Origin: Oerskovia enterophila
GTDB taxonomy: Bacteria; Actinomycetota; Actinomycetes; Actinomycetales; Cellulomonadaceae
Direction: 5' to 3'
DNA length: 64,000 nucleotides
Assembly: GCF_001692445.1 (NCBI RefSeq)
Contig: NZ_MAQA01000015.1
Span: 21,690-85,689 of the forward strand
This document shows positions 1 through 10,525 of the stretch, one piece after another (positions within the stretch are counted from its first letter, which is position 1; each line of letters starts with the position of its first letter). The notes beneath the pieces are model-generated. The model ran no database searches and was not told where the DNA came from. It saw only the letters and a list, made by a program, of their open reading frames with translations. The position numbers and the translations under genes were made by a program.

Positions 1-779
1 AGCGTGCGCTGCTTGCTCGGGTCCACCGCGACACCGGGGTCGATGTTGCCCGTCACGACGATGACCGCCGCGCCGAGCACGAGCCCGAGCACCATGGAGC
101 CCGAGTCCCCCATGAAGATCCGTGCCGGGTAGAAGTTGTGGGGCAGGAACCCGAGGCAGATGCCGACGAGCCCGGCCATGACGAGCGTCGCGAGGTTCGA
201 GTAGTCGGTCGGGCTCGCCGCGACGGTCAGGCTGTACGTGTAGACGAAGTAGGCCGTGCCGCCGATCGCGATGAGGCCCGCGGCCAGGCCGTCGAGCCCG
301 TCGACGAAGTTGACGGCGTTCATCACCACGACCACCACGAGCACCGTGACGATGAGCGAGAGCCGGGGCGAGCCGATCGTGAGCCCGCCGATGGGGAACG
401 TCACGAGCTGCACGCCCTGCCAGGCGATGAAGAGCGCCGCGAGCACCTGTCCCGCGAGCTTGGTCATCCAGTCGAGGTCCCAGATGTCGTCGGCGACACC
501 GAGCAGGCACACGATCACTGCGCCGCCGACGATGGCCCAGGCCTGCTGGTCGGTCGCGAAGACCCCGCTGAGGAAGGGCATCTGGGACGCGAACGTCACC
601 GCGACCACGAGGCCCGCGGTCATCGCGAGCCCTCCCAGGCGGGCGGTCGGGACGGTGTGCACGTCGCGGTCGCGCACGGCCGTGATGGCGCCCGTCCTCG
701 CCGCGACCCAGTAGGCGAGGGGCGTCAGGAGGTACGTGACCGCGGCCGCGATCAGCAGGACGAGCAGATAGACCCTCAC
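1..779 (-). CDS. wecA: Undecaprenyl-phosphate GlcNAc-1-phosphate transferase (WecA/MraY family), 3' end missing
   Basis: Polytopic membrane enzyme that moves a sugar-1-phosphate from a UDP-sugar to a polyprenyl phosphate, starting cell-wall glycopolymer synthesis. The 259 visible codons show family landmarks: a DD pair in GVADDIWDL, the NAVNFVDGLDGLAAG block, and FMGDSGSM, with several hydrophobic helices. The GTG start at 779 overlaps the tsaC stop by 4 nt (GTGA). Gene order prfA-prmC-tsaC-wecA matches the mycobacterial Rv1299-Rv1302 cluster, which supports WecA over MraY. The C-terminal part lies beyond the window edge. The exact sugar substrate is inferred. Confidence 0.88.
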   Translation of the reverse strand, partial: MRVYLLVLLIAAAVTYLLTPLAYWVAARTGAITAVRDRDVHTVPTARLGGLAMTAGLVVAVTFASQMPFLSGVFATDQQAWAIVGGAVIVCLLGVADDIWDLDWMTKLAGQVLAALFIAWQGVQLVTFPIGGLTIGSPRLSLIVTVLVVVVVMNAVNFVDGLDGLAAGLIAIGGTAYFVYTYSLTVAASPTDYSNLATLVMAGLVGICLGFLPHNFYPARIFMGDSGSMVLGLVLGAAVIVVTGNIDPGVAVDPSKQRT

Positions 780-1612
780 CCGTCGTTCGCCTCCGGGTCG
801 CTCGTCGTGGCGGTCGGGGCGGCGTCCGTGGTGGGTGCGGGCACGAGCCCGGGCTCGGACGGCGCGTCGCCGACCACGGCTGCACCGTCTGAGGGCACCT
901 CGTCGGAGCCCGCGGCGTCCGAGGCCGGCTCGGGGGCCTGCGCCTCGTCGTCGGGCTCCTGCGGCTCCTCGCCGAGCCCGAGCACGGGCGCGATCACACG
1001 CATGCGCTCGAGCGAGACGGCCCCCTCTCGGACGACGCGCAGGTGCGGACCGGTCGCGTCGACGATGGTCGAGGCCACTCCCCCGGGTGCGTCGCCGCCG
1101 TCCAGGTAGACCGTGACCGAGTCGCCGAGCTGCTCCTGCGCCGTCGTCACGTCGAGGGCTGCGGGGCGACCCGTCGCGTTCGCGCTCGAGACCGCGAGCG
1201 GTCCCGTGCGGCGCAGGAGCGCGAGGGCCGCGGGGTGGTCCGGCATGCGCAGCGCGACCGTGCCGTGCGTCTCCCCCAGGTCCCAGGCGAGCGACGGCTG
1301 GGCGGGCAGGATGATGGTGAAGCCACCGGGCCAGAACGTCTCGACGAGCGCGCGGGCGTCCGCGGACACGTCGGTCGCGAGGCCGTCGAGCGTCCGCGTG
1401 TCCGGGACCAGGACGGGCGGGGGCATCTGCCGCCCGCGCCCCTTCGCGGCGAGCAGGGCCGCGACGGCCTGGGCGTCGAACGCGTCGGCGCCGATCCCGT
1501 AGACGGTGTCGGTCGGCAGGACGATCAGCCCGCCGCGCGAGACGGCGTTCACCGCCTCGTCGATCGACGATCCCCAGGCGTTCGGGTCGGTGACGGGGTG
1601 CACAGAGCTCAC
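776..1612 (-). CDS. tsaC: L-threonylcarbamoyladenylate synthase (TsaC/Sua5 family)
   Basis: Cytosolic enzyme making threonylcarbamoyl-AMP from threonine, bicarbonate and ATP for the t6A37 modification of tRNAs. The YrdC fold is recognisable from RGGLIVLPTDTVYGIG near residue 30, FWPGGFTIILP and PLAVSSANATGRPA. The protein is 278 residues; the catalytic domain ends near residue 205 and is followed by an Ala/Pro/Glu/Asp-rich tail not typical of the minimal TsaC. The GTG start lies 5 nt after the prmC stop, so translation is probably coupled. The tail is likely disordered and lineage-specific. Confidence 0.9.
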   Translation of the reverse strand: MSSVHPVTDPNAWGSSIDEAVNAVSRGGLIVLPTDTVYGIGADAFDAQAVAALLAAKGRGRQMPPPVLVPDTRTLDGLATDVSADARALVETFWPGGFTIILPAQPSLAWDLGETHGTVALRMPDHPAALALLRRTGPLAVSSANATGRPAALDVTTAQEQLGDSVTVYLDGGDAPGGVASTIVDATGPHLRVVREGAVSLERMRVIAPVLGLGEEPQEPDDEAQAPEPASDAAGSDEVPSDGAAVVGDAPSEPGLVPAPTTDAAPTATTSDPEANDG

Positions 1613-1617
1613 GGTTC

Positions 1618-2655
1618 TCAGTCTTCCATGTCCGAAGGGTCCGCTTGCGCGGCCGGTGCGTCGCTCGTCGCGCGCACGCGGCGCGCGACGACCATGCGGG
1701 GTCTGCCGGTCAGGTCGTCGACGGTCCGGATCTCGTCGAACCCGCCGACCTGGGCCACCATGTCACGGGCCGCCTCGGCCTGGACCTCGGCGTGCTCCAT
1801 GACGTAGAGCCCGCCGTCGACCAGGAGCCGGGCCGCGGCGCGCGTCACGCCGCGCGGCACCTCGAGGCCGTCGTCGCCCAGGCCGTAGAGCGCGACCTGC
1901 GGGTCGTGCAGCGCGACCTCGGGGTCGCGCGGGACCGCGCCCGGCGGGACGTAGGGCGGGTTGGACACGACGACGTCGCACGCCCCGTCGAGGTCGGCGA
2001 ACGCGGTGCGCGCGTCCCCTCGCACGAGGTGCACGACGGCGCCGCTCGCCGCGCGCGTGCGCGCCACGTTGCGCTCGGCCCAGGAGTGGGCGTCGCGGTC
2101 GAGCTCGACCGCATGCACCCGGGCCGCGGGGACCTCGGTCGCGAGGGCGAGGGCGATCGCGCCCGAACCCGTGCACAGGTCCACGGCGACGACGGGCTCT
2201 CCGGGTCTGCGCGCAGCGACCTCGAGGGCCTCGTCGATCGCGACCTGCGCTACCTGCTCGGTCTCGGGGCGCGGGACGAACACGCCCGGCCCCACGAGGA
2301 GCTCGAGGTGCCGGAACGGCGCCGAGCCCGTCAGGTGCTGGAGCGGGACGCGCTCGGCGCGGGCCGCGAGGAGACGGGACATCTCGTCGAGCACCTGCTC
2401 GGCCGTCCGGTCCACGCCCGGCGCGCTCCCGCTCGCGAGCAGCAGCGACGCGACCGGCCTGCCGAGCACGGCCGCGGAGACGACCCGTTCGCGCGGCACG
2501 CCCGCGACGTGCGCGAGCAGCAGCTCGGCGTCCACGCGCGGGGAGTCGATGCCCGCCTGCGCCAGACCGGCCGCAGCCTCCCGCAGGAGGCGCGAGACGT
2601 CGTCGGGCAGGCCTGCGGGCAGCGCGCCCGGGCCCGGGACCCCGACCGTCGTCAC
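1618..2655 (-). CDS. prmC: Peptide chain release factor N(5)-glutamine methyltransferase
   Basis: SAM-dependent methyltransferase that modifies the Gln of the GGQ motif in release factors; its substrate gene prfA lies directly upstream. The SAM-binding motif [12 protein letters not shown] and the catalytic NPPY motif ([11 protein letters not shown]) are both present. The GTG start at 2655 overlaps the prfA stop (GTGA). At 345 residues it is longer than the usual 280-300. The extra length comes from an insertion around residues 65-85 in the N-terminal substrate-recognition domain and from a short acidic C-terminal tail. Confidence 0.92.
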   Translation of the reverse strand: MTTVGVPGPGALPAGLPDDVSRLLREAAAGLAQAGIDSPRVDAELLLAHVAGVPRERVVSAAVLGRPVASLLLASGSAPGVDRTAEQVLDEMSRLLAARAERVPLQHLTGSAPFRHLELLVGPGVFVPRPETEQVAQVAIDEALEVAARRPGEPVVAVDLCTGSGAIALALATEVPAARVHAVELDRDAHSWAERNVARTRAASGAVVHLVRGDARTAFADLDGACDVVVSNPPYVPPGAVPRDPEVALHDPQVALYGLGDDGLEVPRGVTRAAARLLVDGGLYVMEHAEVQAEAARDMVAQVGGFDEIRTVDDLTGRPRMVVARRVRATSDAPAAQADPSDMED

Positions 2656-3740
2656 GACGCCGCTGCGGCGAGGCGAGCCGCCTCGTCGGCGTCGATGGCC
2701 GAACGGATCACGGGCTCCAGGTCGCCGTCGAGGACCTGGTCGAGGTTGTACGCCTTGTAGCCCGTGCGGTGGTCCGCGATGCGGTTCTCCGGGTAGTTGT
2801 AGGTCCGGATGCGCTCGGACCGGTCGACCGTGCGCACCTGGGACCGGCGCAGGTCGTTCGCGGCGGCCGCCTCCTCCTCCTGGCGCGCGGCCAGGAGGCG
2901 GGCGCGCAGCACGCGCATGGCCTGCTCGCGGTTCTGGAGCTGGGACTTCTCGTTCTGCATCGAGACCGTGATCCCCGTGGGCAGGTGCGTGATGCGCACC
3001 GCGGAGTCCGTCGTGTTGACCGACTGCCCGCCCGGGCCCGAGGACCGGTACACGTCGATGCGGAGCTCGTTCTGGTCGATCTCGATCTCGCCCGCGTCCT
3101 CGACCTCGGGGAACACGAGCACGCCCGCGGCCGAGGTGTGGATGCGGCCCTGGGACTCGGTCACGGGCACGCGCTGGACGCGGTGCACGCCGCCCTCGTA
3201 CTTGAGGTTGGCCCACACGCCGTCCGCGGGATCCGTGGCGCCCGCTCGCGCCTTGACCGCGACCTGGACGTCCTTGTAGCCGCCGAGGTCCGAGTCGGTG
3301 GCCTCGATGATCTCGGTCTTCCAGCCCCGGCGCTCGGCGTAGCGCAGGTACATGCGCAGCAGGTCGCCCGCGAACAGCGCGGACTCCTCGCCGCCCTCGC
3401 CCGCCTTGATCTCGAGGATCACGTCGCGCCCGTCGTCGGGGTCGCGCGGCACGAGGACCCGGCGCAGCTTCTCGGTCGCGGCCGCGGCCGTCTCCTGGAG
3501 CGCGGGCAGCTCGGCGGCGAACGAGCTGTCCTCGGCCACCAGCTCGGCCGCGGCCTCGACGTCGTCGGTCGCGTCGCGCCACGCGCGGTAGGCCGCGACG
3601 ACCTGGCCCAGCTCGGCGTAGCGGCGCCCGAGCGTGCGCGCACGGCCGGCGTCCGCGTGGACCGCGGGGTCGGCGAGCAGCGTCTCGATCTCGGCGTGCT
3701 CGGCGAGCAGGTGTTCGACGGCGGCGAAGGACTCGGTCAC
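2652..3740 (-). CDS. prfA: Peptide chain release factor 1
   Basis: Ribosomal release factor reading UAA and UAG. The 362-residue protein has the family length, the GGQ hydrolysis motif in [16 protein letters not shown], and the flanking [13 protein letters not shown] and [12 protein letters not shown] blocks. The open frame extends further upstream, but the GTG at 3740 gives the normal N-terminus ([12 protein letters not shown]) and has an AGGA element upstream. First gene of the prfA-prmC-tsaC-wecA run, downstream of rpmE with a 214-nt gap in which I saw no strong terminator. Confidence 0.95.
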   Translation of the reverse strand: MTESFAAVEHLLAEHAEIETLLADPAVHADAGRARTLGRRYAELGQVVAAYRAWRDATDDVEAAAELVAEDSSFAAELPALQETAAAATEKLRRVLVPRDPDDGRDVILEIKAGEGGEESALFAGDLLRMYLRYAERRGWKTEIIEATDSDLGGYKDVQVAVKARAGATDPADGVWANLKYEGGVHRVQRVPVTESQGRIHTSAAGVLVFPEVEDAGEIEIDQNELRIDVYRSSGPGGQSVNTTDSAVRITHLPTGITVSMQNEKSQLQNREQAMRVLRARLLAARQEEEAAAANDLRRSQVRTVDRSERIRTYNYPENRIADHRTGYKAYNLDQVLDGDLEPVIRSAIDADEAARLAAAAS

Positions 3741-3954
3741 GAGGGTGTCCTGACGAGAGGGATGGTTAGGGCTGTCCGGCTGCGTGCGACTCTGCGCGGC
3801 CGGTATGGCTGGGTGCGGCTCGGTGCGGCTGCCTCCGGCACGTGCGCGCCGGGCACCCGCCCACCGGGAAAGACGACAGCGCCGGTGGAACGAGCACGCC
3901 GCCTGCCCCTGGAGAGGTTGGACGGGCGCTCGGACCACCGGCGCTGGAGAGTCG

Positions 3955-4173
3955 CTACTTGTCGGCGGCCTTCTTGCCGTAACGAGCCTCGAAGCGAGCC
4001 ACGCGGCCACCGGTGTCGAGGATCTTCTGCTTGCCCGTGTAGAACGGGTGGCAGGCGGAGCAGACGTCGGACGAGATGCGCCCGGACGTCTCGGTGCTGC
4101 GCGTGACGAACGTGGAACCGCAGGTGCAGGTCACCTCGGTCACGACGTACGTGGGGTGGATATCAGCCTTCAC
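3955..4173 (-). CDS. rpmE: 50S ribosomal protein L31 (bL31), zinc-binding form
   Basis: 72-residue ribosomal protein. The paired cysteines CTC near residue 16 and CSAC near residue 37 mark the zinc-binding (C+) form of bL31, as opposed to the cysteine-free paralog made under zinc limitation. The GTG start at 4173 follows GAGGAG with good spacing, and the sequence [16 protein letters not shown] is the canonical N-terminus. It lies between rho and prfA, as in other actinobacteria. No Zur-type operator was recognised upstream. Confidence 0.95.
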   Translation of the reverse strand: MKADIHPTYVVTEVTCTCGSTFVTRSTETSGRISSDVCSACHPFYTGKQKILDTGGRVARFEARYGKKAADK

Positions 4174-4279
4174 AGGACTCTCCTCAGTGGGGTGCCCCCG
4201 GGTCGCCTGCCTGGACAGCAGCCGTGAACCGGGGACGGGGAAACCAACAGGACATTGTGCCAGACGGGTCCGGCACACG

Positions 4280-4331
4280 AAAAATCTGCGGGTCGGCCGG
4301 CCGTCAGGACGAGGGTGCGACCGACCCGCAG
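4280..4331 (-). terminator. Intrinsic terminator of rho
   Basis: On the minus strand an 11-bp perfect stem (arms 4321-4331 and 4286-4296) is followed by a T-run (AAAAA on the plus strand at 4280-4284). It begins just after the rho stop at 4338. One of few terminators here with a real U-tract. Confidence 0.8.
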
Positions 4332-4337
4332 GACGGG

Positions 4338-6434
4338 TCAGACGGCGCGGCCGACCTCTTCGTCGTTGTGGATACCGCCCGGCGTCGTCTTCTGCACCTG
4401 GAGCAGGAACTCGACGTTGGACTTGGTCTCCTTGAGCTTGCCGAGCAGCAGCTCGATCGCCTGCTGCTGGTCGAGCGCACCCATCACGCGGCGCAGCTTG
4501 TAGACGATGCGGAGCTCGTCCTGCGGCATGAGGATCTCCTCGCGGCGCGTGCCGGACGCGTTGACGTCCACGGCCGGGAAGATGCGCTTGTCCGCGAGCG
4601 AGCGGGAGAGCCGGAGCTCCATGTTTCCCGTGCCCTTGAACTCCTCGAAGATGACCTCGTCCATCTTGGAGCCGGTCTCGACGAGCGCCGAGGCGAGGAT
4701 CGTGAGCGACCCACCGTTCTCGATGTTGCGCGCCGCGCCGAAGAAGCGCTTGGGCGGGTAGAGCGCCGAGGCGTCGACACCACCGGACAGGATGCGCCCC
4801 GAGGCCGGAGCCGCGAGGTTGTAGGCGCGCGAGAGACGCGTGAGCGAGTCGAGCAGCACGACGACGTCCTGGCCCAGCTCCACGAGACGCTTGGCGCGCT
4901 CGATCGCGAGCTCGGCGACGATCGTGTGGTCGGACGCCGGACGGTCGAAGGTCGAGGCGATGACCTCGCCCTTGACCGTGCGCTCCATGTCGGTGACCTC
5001 TTCGGGTCGCTCGTCCACGAGCACGACCATGAGGTGGACCTCAGGGTTGTTCGTCGTGATCGCGTTGGCGATCTGCTGCATGATGATCGTCTTGCCGGCC
5101 TTGGGCGGCGCGACGATCAGGCCACGCTGCCCCTTGCCGATCGGCGCGACGATGTCGATCACGCGCGGCGTGAGGCGACCGACCTCGCCCGTCTCCAGAC
5201 GCAGGCGCTCCTGCGGGTAGAGCGGCGTGAGCTTGTTGAACTCGGCGCGGTTGCGGGCGGCCTCGGGGGCCATGCCGTTGACCGAGTCGAGACGGACCAG
5301 CGCGTTGAACTTCTGGTTGCGCGGTCCCGTCTGCTGGAAGCTCTCGCCGTCGCGGGGCTGACGCACGGCACCCATGATCGCGTCGCCGCGGCGCAGGCCC
5401 GCCTTCTTGACCTGTCCGAGCGAGACGTAGACGTCGTTCGGTCCGGGCAGGTAGCCGCTCGTGCGCACGAACGCGTACTGGTCGAGGACGTCGAGGATGC
5501 CCGCGACGGGCAGCAGGACGTCGTCCTCGGTGACCTCGATCTCGTCGAGGCCCGCGACGTCGATGTTCCCGCCGCGCGTGCGTCCGCGCTTGCGGTCGCG
5601 GTCGCGGTTGCGGTCGCGACCCCGACGGCGGCGTCCGCCACGCTCGTCGTAGTCGTCGCCGCCCTGCTGGTCGCGCTGACCCTGCTGACGGTCGGTGCGC
5701 TGGCCGCCCTGCTGGTTGCCCTGCGCCTGCTGGTCGCGCTGACCCTGCTGACGGTCGCTGCGCTGACCGCCCTGCTGACGGTCGCCGCCCTGCTGGTCAC
5801 GCTGACCCTGCTGGTCACGCTGACCCTGCTGCTGACGCTCGCCGCCCTGACGGGCCGCACCGCCCTCGGGGGCCGTCTCGCGAGCCTGCTCGGCCTCGCC
5901 GCCGCGCGGAGCACCGGCGCCCCGACCGGAACGACGCGAACCGCGCTCGGAGCCCGTGACGAGACCGACCGCGGCGGCTGCGCGTGCAGCGCGCTCGTCG
6001 GGGGTCTCGCCGGCGACCGGACGGTCGCCGCCGTCGCGGGCCGCACGCGCGGTCTGCTCGAGCAGCGGGGCGATGATGTCGGCAGCCTTGTCGCTGCTCT
6101 CGCCCGTGCCGGCGCGCTCGGCGCGTGCGCCTCGCTCGCGGCGAGGACGCTCGATGCTCTCGGTCGCCTGACGTGCGGGCGCCTCGACGGCGGGCAGCAC
6201 GACCTTCTCGGCCGAGGTGTCCTTCTCCGGCGCGCGACGCGCAGGAGCGGACGCTCCGGCGGGGCGCCCGGAGGCGCTCGTCTCGCCGGAGGTGGAACGG
6301 ATGACGTCGACAAGATCGCTCTTGCGCATCTTGGACGTGCCCTTCACACCGAGCTGCGAGGCGAGTGCCTGCAGCTCGGGGAGGCGCAGCGTCGAGAGTG
6401 CGCCTGCACGGGCGGTGTCGGTGGTGTCTGTCAC
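4338..6434 (-). CDS. rho: Transcription termination factor Rho with long low-complexity insertion
   Basis: Hexameric RNA helicase that ends untranslated transcripts. The 698-residue protein has the Rho N-terminal helical domain (residues 10-48), a long insertion, the primary RNA-binding domain from about 290, and the ATPase with P-loop VAPPKAGKT at about 441-449. Residues 195-285 are an extreme Gln/Gly/Arg/Asp tract with reiterated QGQRDQQ and DRQQ units, then an Arg/Asp-rich stretch. Actinobacterial Rho proteins are known to carry such insertions, which add RNA affinity. The start is GTG at 6434 with a GAAGGG element upstream. The long leader suggests autoregulation, though no site can be named. 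Confidence 0.96.
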   Translation of the reverse strand: MTDTTDTARAGALSTLRLPELQALASQLGVKGTSKMRKSDLVDVIRSTSGETSASGRPAGASAPARRAPEKDTSAEKVVLPAVEAPARQATESIERPRRERGARAERAGTGESSDKAADIIAPLLEQTARAARDGGDRPVAGETPDERAARAAAAVGLVTGSERGSRRSGRGAGAPRGGEAEQARETAPEGGAARQGGERQQQGQRDQQGQRDQQGGDRQQGGQRSDRQQGQRDQQAQGNQQGGQRTDRQQGQRDQQGGDDYDERGGRRRRGRDRNRDRDRKRGRTRGGNIDVAGLDEIEVTEDDVLLPVAGILDVLDQYAFVRTSGYLPGPNDVYVSLGQVKKAGLRRGDAIMGAVRQPRDGESFQQTGPRNQKFNALVRLDSVNGMAPEAARNRAEFNKLTPLYPQERLRLETGEVGRLTPRVIDIVAPIGKGQRGLIVAPPKAGKTIIMQQIANAITTNNPEVHLMVVLVDERPEEVTDMERTVKGEVIASTFDRPASDHTIVAELAIERAKRLVELGQDVVVLLDSLTRLSRAYNLAAPASGRILSGGVDASALYPPKRFFGAARNIENGGSLTILASALVETGSKMDEVIFEEFKGTGNMELRLSRSLADKRIFPAVDVNASGTRREEILMPQDELRIVYKLRRVMGALDQQQAIELLLGKLKETKSNVEFLLQVQKTTPGGIHNDEEVGRAV

Positions 6435-6749
6435 GAAGGACCCTTCCCCTCGTTTGCGCCCACTTGCTCTGTGCGAGGGGTGGGCCGCGGGTGATCGACG
6501 CTCGGCACGTGACGGCCGGAACGCAGTGGAACCACGCGTCAGTGGTACGACGACGTCAGCTGACGTGGGCTGGATTGCCTTCTCGCGGGGTATGAGGCGC
6601 AGTCAGTCGTTGCTCTGCCGATGCCCGGGGACTCGGCGGAGATTCGTCGAGGAATCACCGAGGCATCATCACGAACCTGCGAAGGCTCAATGGATTCTAC
6701 CATCCGTAGCACCTGGGAAGACCAGTCGCCGCACCGGTCGACGCGTCGC
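6435..6749. other. 315-nt intergenic region between thrB and rho (rho leader)
   Basis: No gene is seen. The region is less GC-rich than its surroundings. It holds the 5' leader of rho and, near the thrB end, the best -10 candidate (see 6694-6699). I saw no terminator for thrB and no convincing long hairpin. A leader of about 250 nt would fit known autogenous control of rho genes. Confidence 0.5.
6694..6699 (-). promoter_or_regulatory. Candidate -10 element for rho
   Basis: The minus strand reads TAGAAT, a good match to the actinobacterial TAnnnT -10. No convincing -35 is visible 17-18 nt upstream. A start here would give a leader of about 250 nt for rho. Confidence 0.35.
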
Positions 6750-7715
6750 TCAGCGCATCGATGCCGACAGGCCCGTGCTGCCGACGACCCGCTCCGAGCG
6801 GACGCCCTCCAGGTCGATCCCCGGACGGTAGGCCCGCCACAGGTCCGAGCCGTGCAGGAGCTCGCGCAGGACCGCGTCCGCGTGCTCGCGGTCCTGCGCA
6901 CGGCCCAGGAGCAGGACCGTCGGCCCGGCTCCCGAGATGGTCGCGGCGAGGCCGTCGAGACGCAGCGCACGCACGAGCTCCCACGAGGCCGTCATGACGC
7001 CCGCGCGATACTCCTGGTGGAGACGGTCCTCGGTGGCCTCGAACAGGTGCTGGGGCGAGCGCGTCAACGCGTCGACGAGCAGGGCCGCGCGGCCCGCGTT
7101 GAGCGCTGCGTCGGCGTGCGGGACGGTCTCCGGCAGCACGCCTCGAGCGCGGCTCGTGGCGAGCCTCGTCGAGGGGACCAGGACCGTGGCCTCGATGTCC
7201 GGGTGGACGTCGAGCCGCACGGCGTGCGCGCCCTCGCGCCCCTCGACCGTGCTGGTCCAGGCGATGGTCGCGCCGCCGTAGATCGCCGGGGCCGCGTTGT
7301 CGGGGTGCCCCTCGAACTCGGTCGCGAGCTGCAGGACCGCCGCGTCGTCGAGCGCTGCGGGGTCCGCGACGAGCGCGCGGGCCGCGGCGATGCCCGCCAC
7401 GACCGCGGCCGCGGACGAACCGAGCCCCCGGCCGTGCGGGATCGCGTTGGTGCAGGTCAGGTGGAGCCCGGTCTGGGGAGCCCCGACGAGCTCGAGGGCC
7501 GCGCGCAGCGCGCGCACCACCAGGTGCCGTTCGTCCCCCGGGACCTCGCCGGCCCCCTCCCCCTCGACGTCGACGACCACGTCACCGTTGCCCAGCGCGC
7601 GGACCTCGAGGACGTCGTAGCGCGCGAGCGCCAGCCCCAGGGCGTCGAACCCGGGCCCCAGGTTCGCGCTCGTGGCGGGCACGCGCACCCGCACATGGTC
7701 GGCTCCGAGCTGCAT
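6750..7715 (-). CDS. thrB: Homoserine kinase
   Basis: GHMP-family kinase that phosphorylates homoserine with ATP, the step before threonine synthase. The 321-residue protein shows the N-terminal VRVPATSANLGPGFDALGLAL motif and the GHMP phosphate-binding loop PHGRGLGSSAAAV near residue 95. Last gene of hom-thrC-thrB. A 106-nt gap containing a small hairpin separates it from thrC. Confidence 0.95.
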   Translation of the reverse strand: MQLGADHVRVRVPATSANLGPGFDALGLALARYDVLEVRALGNGDVVVDVEGEGAGEVPGDERHLVVRALRAALELVGAPQTGLHLTCTNAIPHGRGLGSSAAAVVAGIAAARALVADPAALDDAAVLQLATEFEGHPDNAAPAIYGGATIAWTSTVEGREGAHAVRLDVHPDIEATVLVPSTRLATSRARGVLPETVPHADAALNAGRAALLVDALTRSPQHLFEATEDRLHQEYRAGVMTASWELVRALRLDGLAATISGAGPTVLLLGRAQDREHADAVLRELLHGSDLWRAYRPGIDLEGVRSERVVGSTGLSASMR

Positions 7716-7765
7716 CGCGGTGACCTCTCGTCAGGTGAAGTGTGGGAGATGCCCGTCCGCTGCCC

Positions 7766-7786
7766 GCCCCGGCGTGCAGCCGGGGC
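7766..7786 (-). other. Hairpin between thrC and thrB
   Basis: An 8-bp perfect inverted repeat GCCCCGGC / GCCGGGGC with a 5-nt loop, no T-run. It could attenuate thrB expression or stabilise the upstream mRNA; the role is unproven. Confidence 0.35.
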
Positions 7787-7821
7787 GAGCGGCAGGGGCG
7801 GGCAGGACGTGCGAGGTGTGC

Positions 7822-8925
7822 TCAGCCGAGCTGGAGCGCGTCGGCGATCGAGACGACGTCGGCGCTGACCCGGATGGGGGTGACGTCGGCACCGTCGAGC
7901 GTCTTGAGGGCCCACTGCGGGTCCTTGAGGCCGTGGCCCGTGACCGTCACGACGATGCGCGCACCGGCCGGGACGAGGCCACGCTCGGCCCGCGAGAGGA
8001 TGCCCGCGACGCCCGCCGCAGAGCCGGGCTCGACGAACACGCCGGCCTCGGCCGACAGGATGCGGTGCGCGGCGAGGATCTGCTCGTCGGTCACGGCCTC
8101 GATGACGCCGCCCGACTCGTCGCGAGCAGCCTCCGCCTGGGCCCACGACGCGGGGTTCCCGATCCGGATCGCGGTCGCGATGGTCTCGGGGTGCGTGATG
8201 GGGTGGCCCGCGACGATCGGGGCCGCGCCGGCAGCCTGGAAGCCCCACATGATGGGGGTCCTGGTGCTGACCGCAGGCAGGTGCGCCCCCGGCGCGTCCG
8301 GGTCGCCCAGGCCCGCGTACTCACGGAAGCCCTTCCAGTACGCCGTGATGTTGCCCGCGTTGCCCACGGGCAGCGCGTGGATGTCCGGGGCGTCGCCCAG
8401 CGCGTCGACGATCTCGAACGCGCCGGTCTTCTGGCCCTCGATGCGGTCGGGGTTCACGGAGTTGACGAGCTCGACCGGGTACGCCTCGGCGAGCTTGCGC
8501 GCCGCGACCAGGCAGTCGTCGAAGTTGCCGTCGACCTGGAGCAGCTTGGCGCCGTGCGCGATCGCCTGGCTCAGCTTGCCCATCGCGATCTTGCCGTCCG
8601 GGACCAGGACGGCGCAGACCATGCCGGCCTTGGTCGCGTACGCGGCGGCCGACGCCGACGTGTTGCCCGTCGACGCGCACACCACGGCCTTCGCCCCGCG
8701 GCCCGCGGCCGAGGAGATCGCCGCGGTCATGCCGCGGTCCTTGAACGAGGCGGTCGGGTTCATGCCCTCGACCTTGAGGAAGACCTGGGCCCCGGTCCGG
8801 GCCGAGAGCGCGGGCGCCTCGACGAGGGGCGTGCCACCCTCGCCGAGCGTCACGATGCGCTCCTGGACGTGGGCGGGCAGGCGGTCGGCGTACTCGGCGA
8901 TGATGCCTCGCCACTGGTGGGCCAT
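7822..8925 (-). CDS. thrC: Threonine synthase
   Basis: PLP enzyme converting O-phosphohomoserine to threonine. The 367-residue protein has the PLP lysine in [11 protein letters not shown] (K62), the phosphate-binding [13 protein letters not shown] segment, and the C-terminal GHGLKDP motif. The ATG at 8925 overlaps the hom stop (ATGA), so hom-thrC are translationally coupled. Confidence 0.95.
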   Translation of the reverse strand: MAHQWRGIIAEYADRLPAHVQERIVTLGEGGTPLVEAPALSARTGAQVFLKVEGMNPTASFKDRGMTAAISSAAGRGAKAVVCASTGNTSASAAAYATKAGMVCAVLVPDGKIAMGKLSQAIAHGAKLLQVDGNFDDCLVAARKLAEAYPVELVNSVNPDRIEGQKTGAFEIVDALGDAPDIHALPVGNAGNITAYWKGFREYAGLGDPDAPGAHLPAVSTRTPIMWGFQAAGAAPIVAGHPITHPETIATAIRIGNPASWAQAEAARDESGGVIEAVTDEQILAAHRILSAEAGVFVEPGSAAGVAGILSRAERGLVPAGARIVVTVTGHGLKDPQWALKTLDGADVTPIRVSADVVSIADALQLG

Positions 8926-10283
8926 CAGGCTCCCTCGACTCTCAGGACGGACGTGATCTCTTGGACGGGTTCGAGCACCGCGATCGCGTCGACCGTCGCG
9001 GCGAGCGCGGCCTCCGCAGCGGCGTGGGTCGTGATGACCAGGTGGGCGACGCCGGTCGACCCGTCGTCCTCCGCACCGTCTGCTCCGGGCACGGAGGGCT
9101 CCGACGGCTGGCGGACGGCCTCGATCGAGACACCCTTCGAGGCCAGGACCTGAGCCACCTGGGCCAGGACGCCGGGACGGTCGTCGACCGCGAGGCGGAC
9201 CTGGTAGCGCGTGACCGCGGTGCTGGCCGGCAGGATCGGCAGGGCCGCGTAGGTGGACTCCTCGGGGCCCTTGCCGCCCAGGACCCGGTGGCGGGCCGCC
9301 GACACGACGTCGCCCAGCACGGCCGAGGCCGTGGGGGCACCGCCCGCGCCACGGCCGTAGAACATGAGCTCGCCCGCTGCGTCCGCCTCGACGAAGACCG
9401 CGTTGAAGGCTCCCCGGACCCCGGCGAGCGGGTGCGTGAGCGGCACGAGCGCGGGGTGCACGCGCACCGAGACGCCGTGCGCGCCGTCGTCGCCCGTGAC
9501 GGACTCCGCGATCGCGAGCAGCTTGATGACGTGACCGGTCTGAGCGGCCCACGCGACGTCGTCGGCCGTGATGCGCGTGATGCCCTCGCGGGCGACGTCC
9601 TCGAGCGAGACCCGCGTGTGGAACGCGAGGCTCGCGAGGATCGCGGCCTTGGCCGCGGCGTCGAAGCCCTCGACGTCGGCCGTGGGGTCGGCCTCGGCGT
9701 AGCCGAGGTCCTGGGCCTGCTTGACCGCGTCGTCGAACGACATGCCCGTGCTGGCCATCTGGTCCAGGACGTAGTTCGTGGTGCCGTTGACGATGCCCAG
9801 GATGCGGCGCACGCTGTCGCCCGCGAGCGACTCGCGCACCGGTCGGACGATCGGGATCGCGCCCGCGACCGCAGCCTCGAAGTAGATGTCGACGCCCGCG
9901 GTGTCCGCAGCCTTGTAGAGCGTGGGGCCGTCCTCGGCCAGGAGCGCCTTGTTCGCGGTCACCACCGCGGCGCCCGACTCGATCGCGCGCAGCAGCAGCG
10001 TGCGGGCCGGCTCGATCCCCCCCATGACCTCGATGACGATGTCGGCGCGCGCGACGAGCCCCTCGGCGTCCTCCGTGAGGAGCGAGCGGTCGACCGACGC
10101 GGCGAGCGGGCGCGGCGCGGACGCGTCGCGCACCGCGATCCCCACGAGCTCGAGCGGCGCCCCGACGCGCGAGGCCAGGTCCGCGCTCTGCTGCGTCAGC
10201 AGCCTGGCCACCTCGGACCCCACGACGCCGCACCCGAGCAGCGCGACGCGCAGCGGACCTTGCTCCTGCTGGCTGGCTCCCAC
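8925..10283 (-). CDS. hom: Homoserine dehydrogenase
   Basis: NAD(P)-dependent reduction of aspartate semialdehyde to homoserine, the branch point to threonine and methionine. The 452-residue protein has the Rossmann motif [14 protein letters not shown] at about 14-27, the [11 protein letters not shown] and [14 protein letters not shown] blocks, and a C-terminal ACT domain from about residue 360 ([20 protein letters not shown]), which usually mediates threonine feedback. The GTG start at 10283 follows a strong GGAGGAGGAG site. An acidic insertion interrupts the ACT domain near residue 400. Confidence 0.95.
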   Translation of the reverse strand: MGASQQEQGPLRVALLGCGVVGSEVARLLTQQSADLASRVGAPLELVGIAVRDASAPRPLAASVDRSLLTEDAEGLVARADIVIEVMGGIEPARTLLLRAIESGAAVVTANKALLAEDGPTLYKAADTAGVDIYFEAAVAGAIPIVRPVRESLAGDSVRRILGIVNGTTNYVLDQMASTGMSFDDAVKQAQDLGYAEADPTADVEGFDAAAKAAILASLAFHTRVSLEDVAREGITRITADDVAWAAQTGHVIKLLAIAESVTGDDGAHGVSVRVHPALVPLTHPLAGVRGAFNAVFVEADAAGELMFYGRGAGGAPTASAVLGDVVSAARHRVLGGKGPEESTYAALPILPASTAVTRYQVRLAVDDRPGVLAQVAQVLASKGVSIEAVRQPSEPSVPGADGAEDDGSTGVAHLVITTHAAAEAALAATVDAIAVLEPVQEITSVLRVEGA

Positions 10284-10525
10284 GAAGCTCCTCCTCCATC
10301 ACCCCGGCCCGCACGGTCAGCGGTGCCGTCGTTCTCGGCCCCCTGCCGGACGCGGTCGCGTCGGAGGTGGCCGCTCGGTCCCGACGGGTCGCGACGCCGT
10401 GCGTCGCTCCCCGACCGGTCGATCCTGAGCATGTCGATCCTCGCTCTGCTGCCCGGATCCTGGGCGCCCGTCTCAGGATACGGGTGCCAGGTGCGGGCTC
10501 CGGCGAGAGCCGCGCGCCCGGCCCG

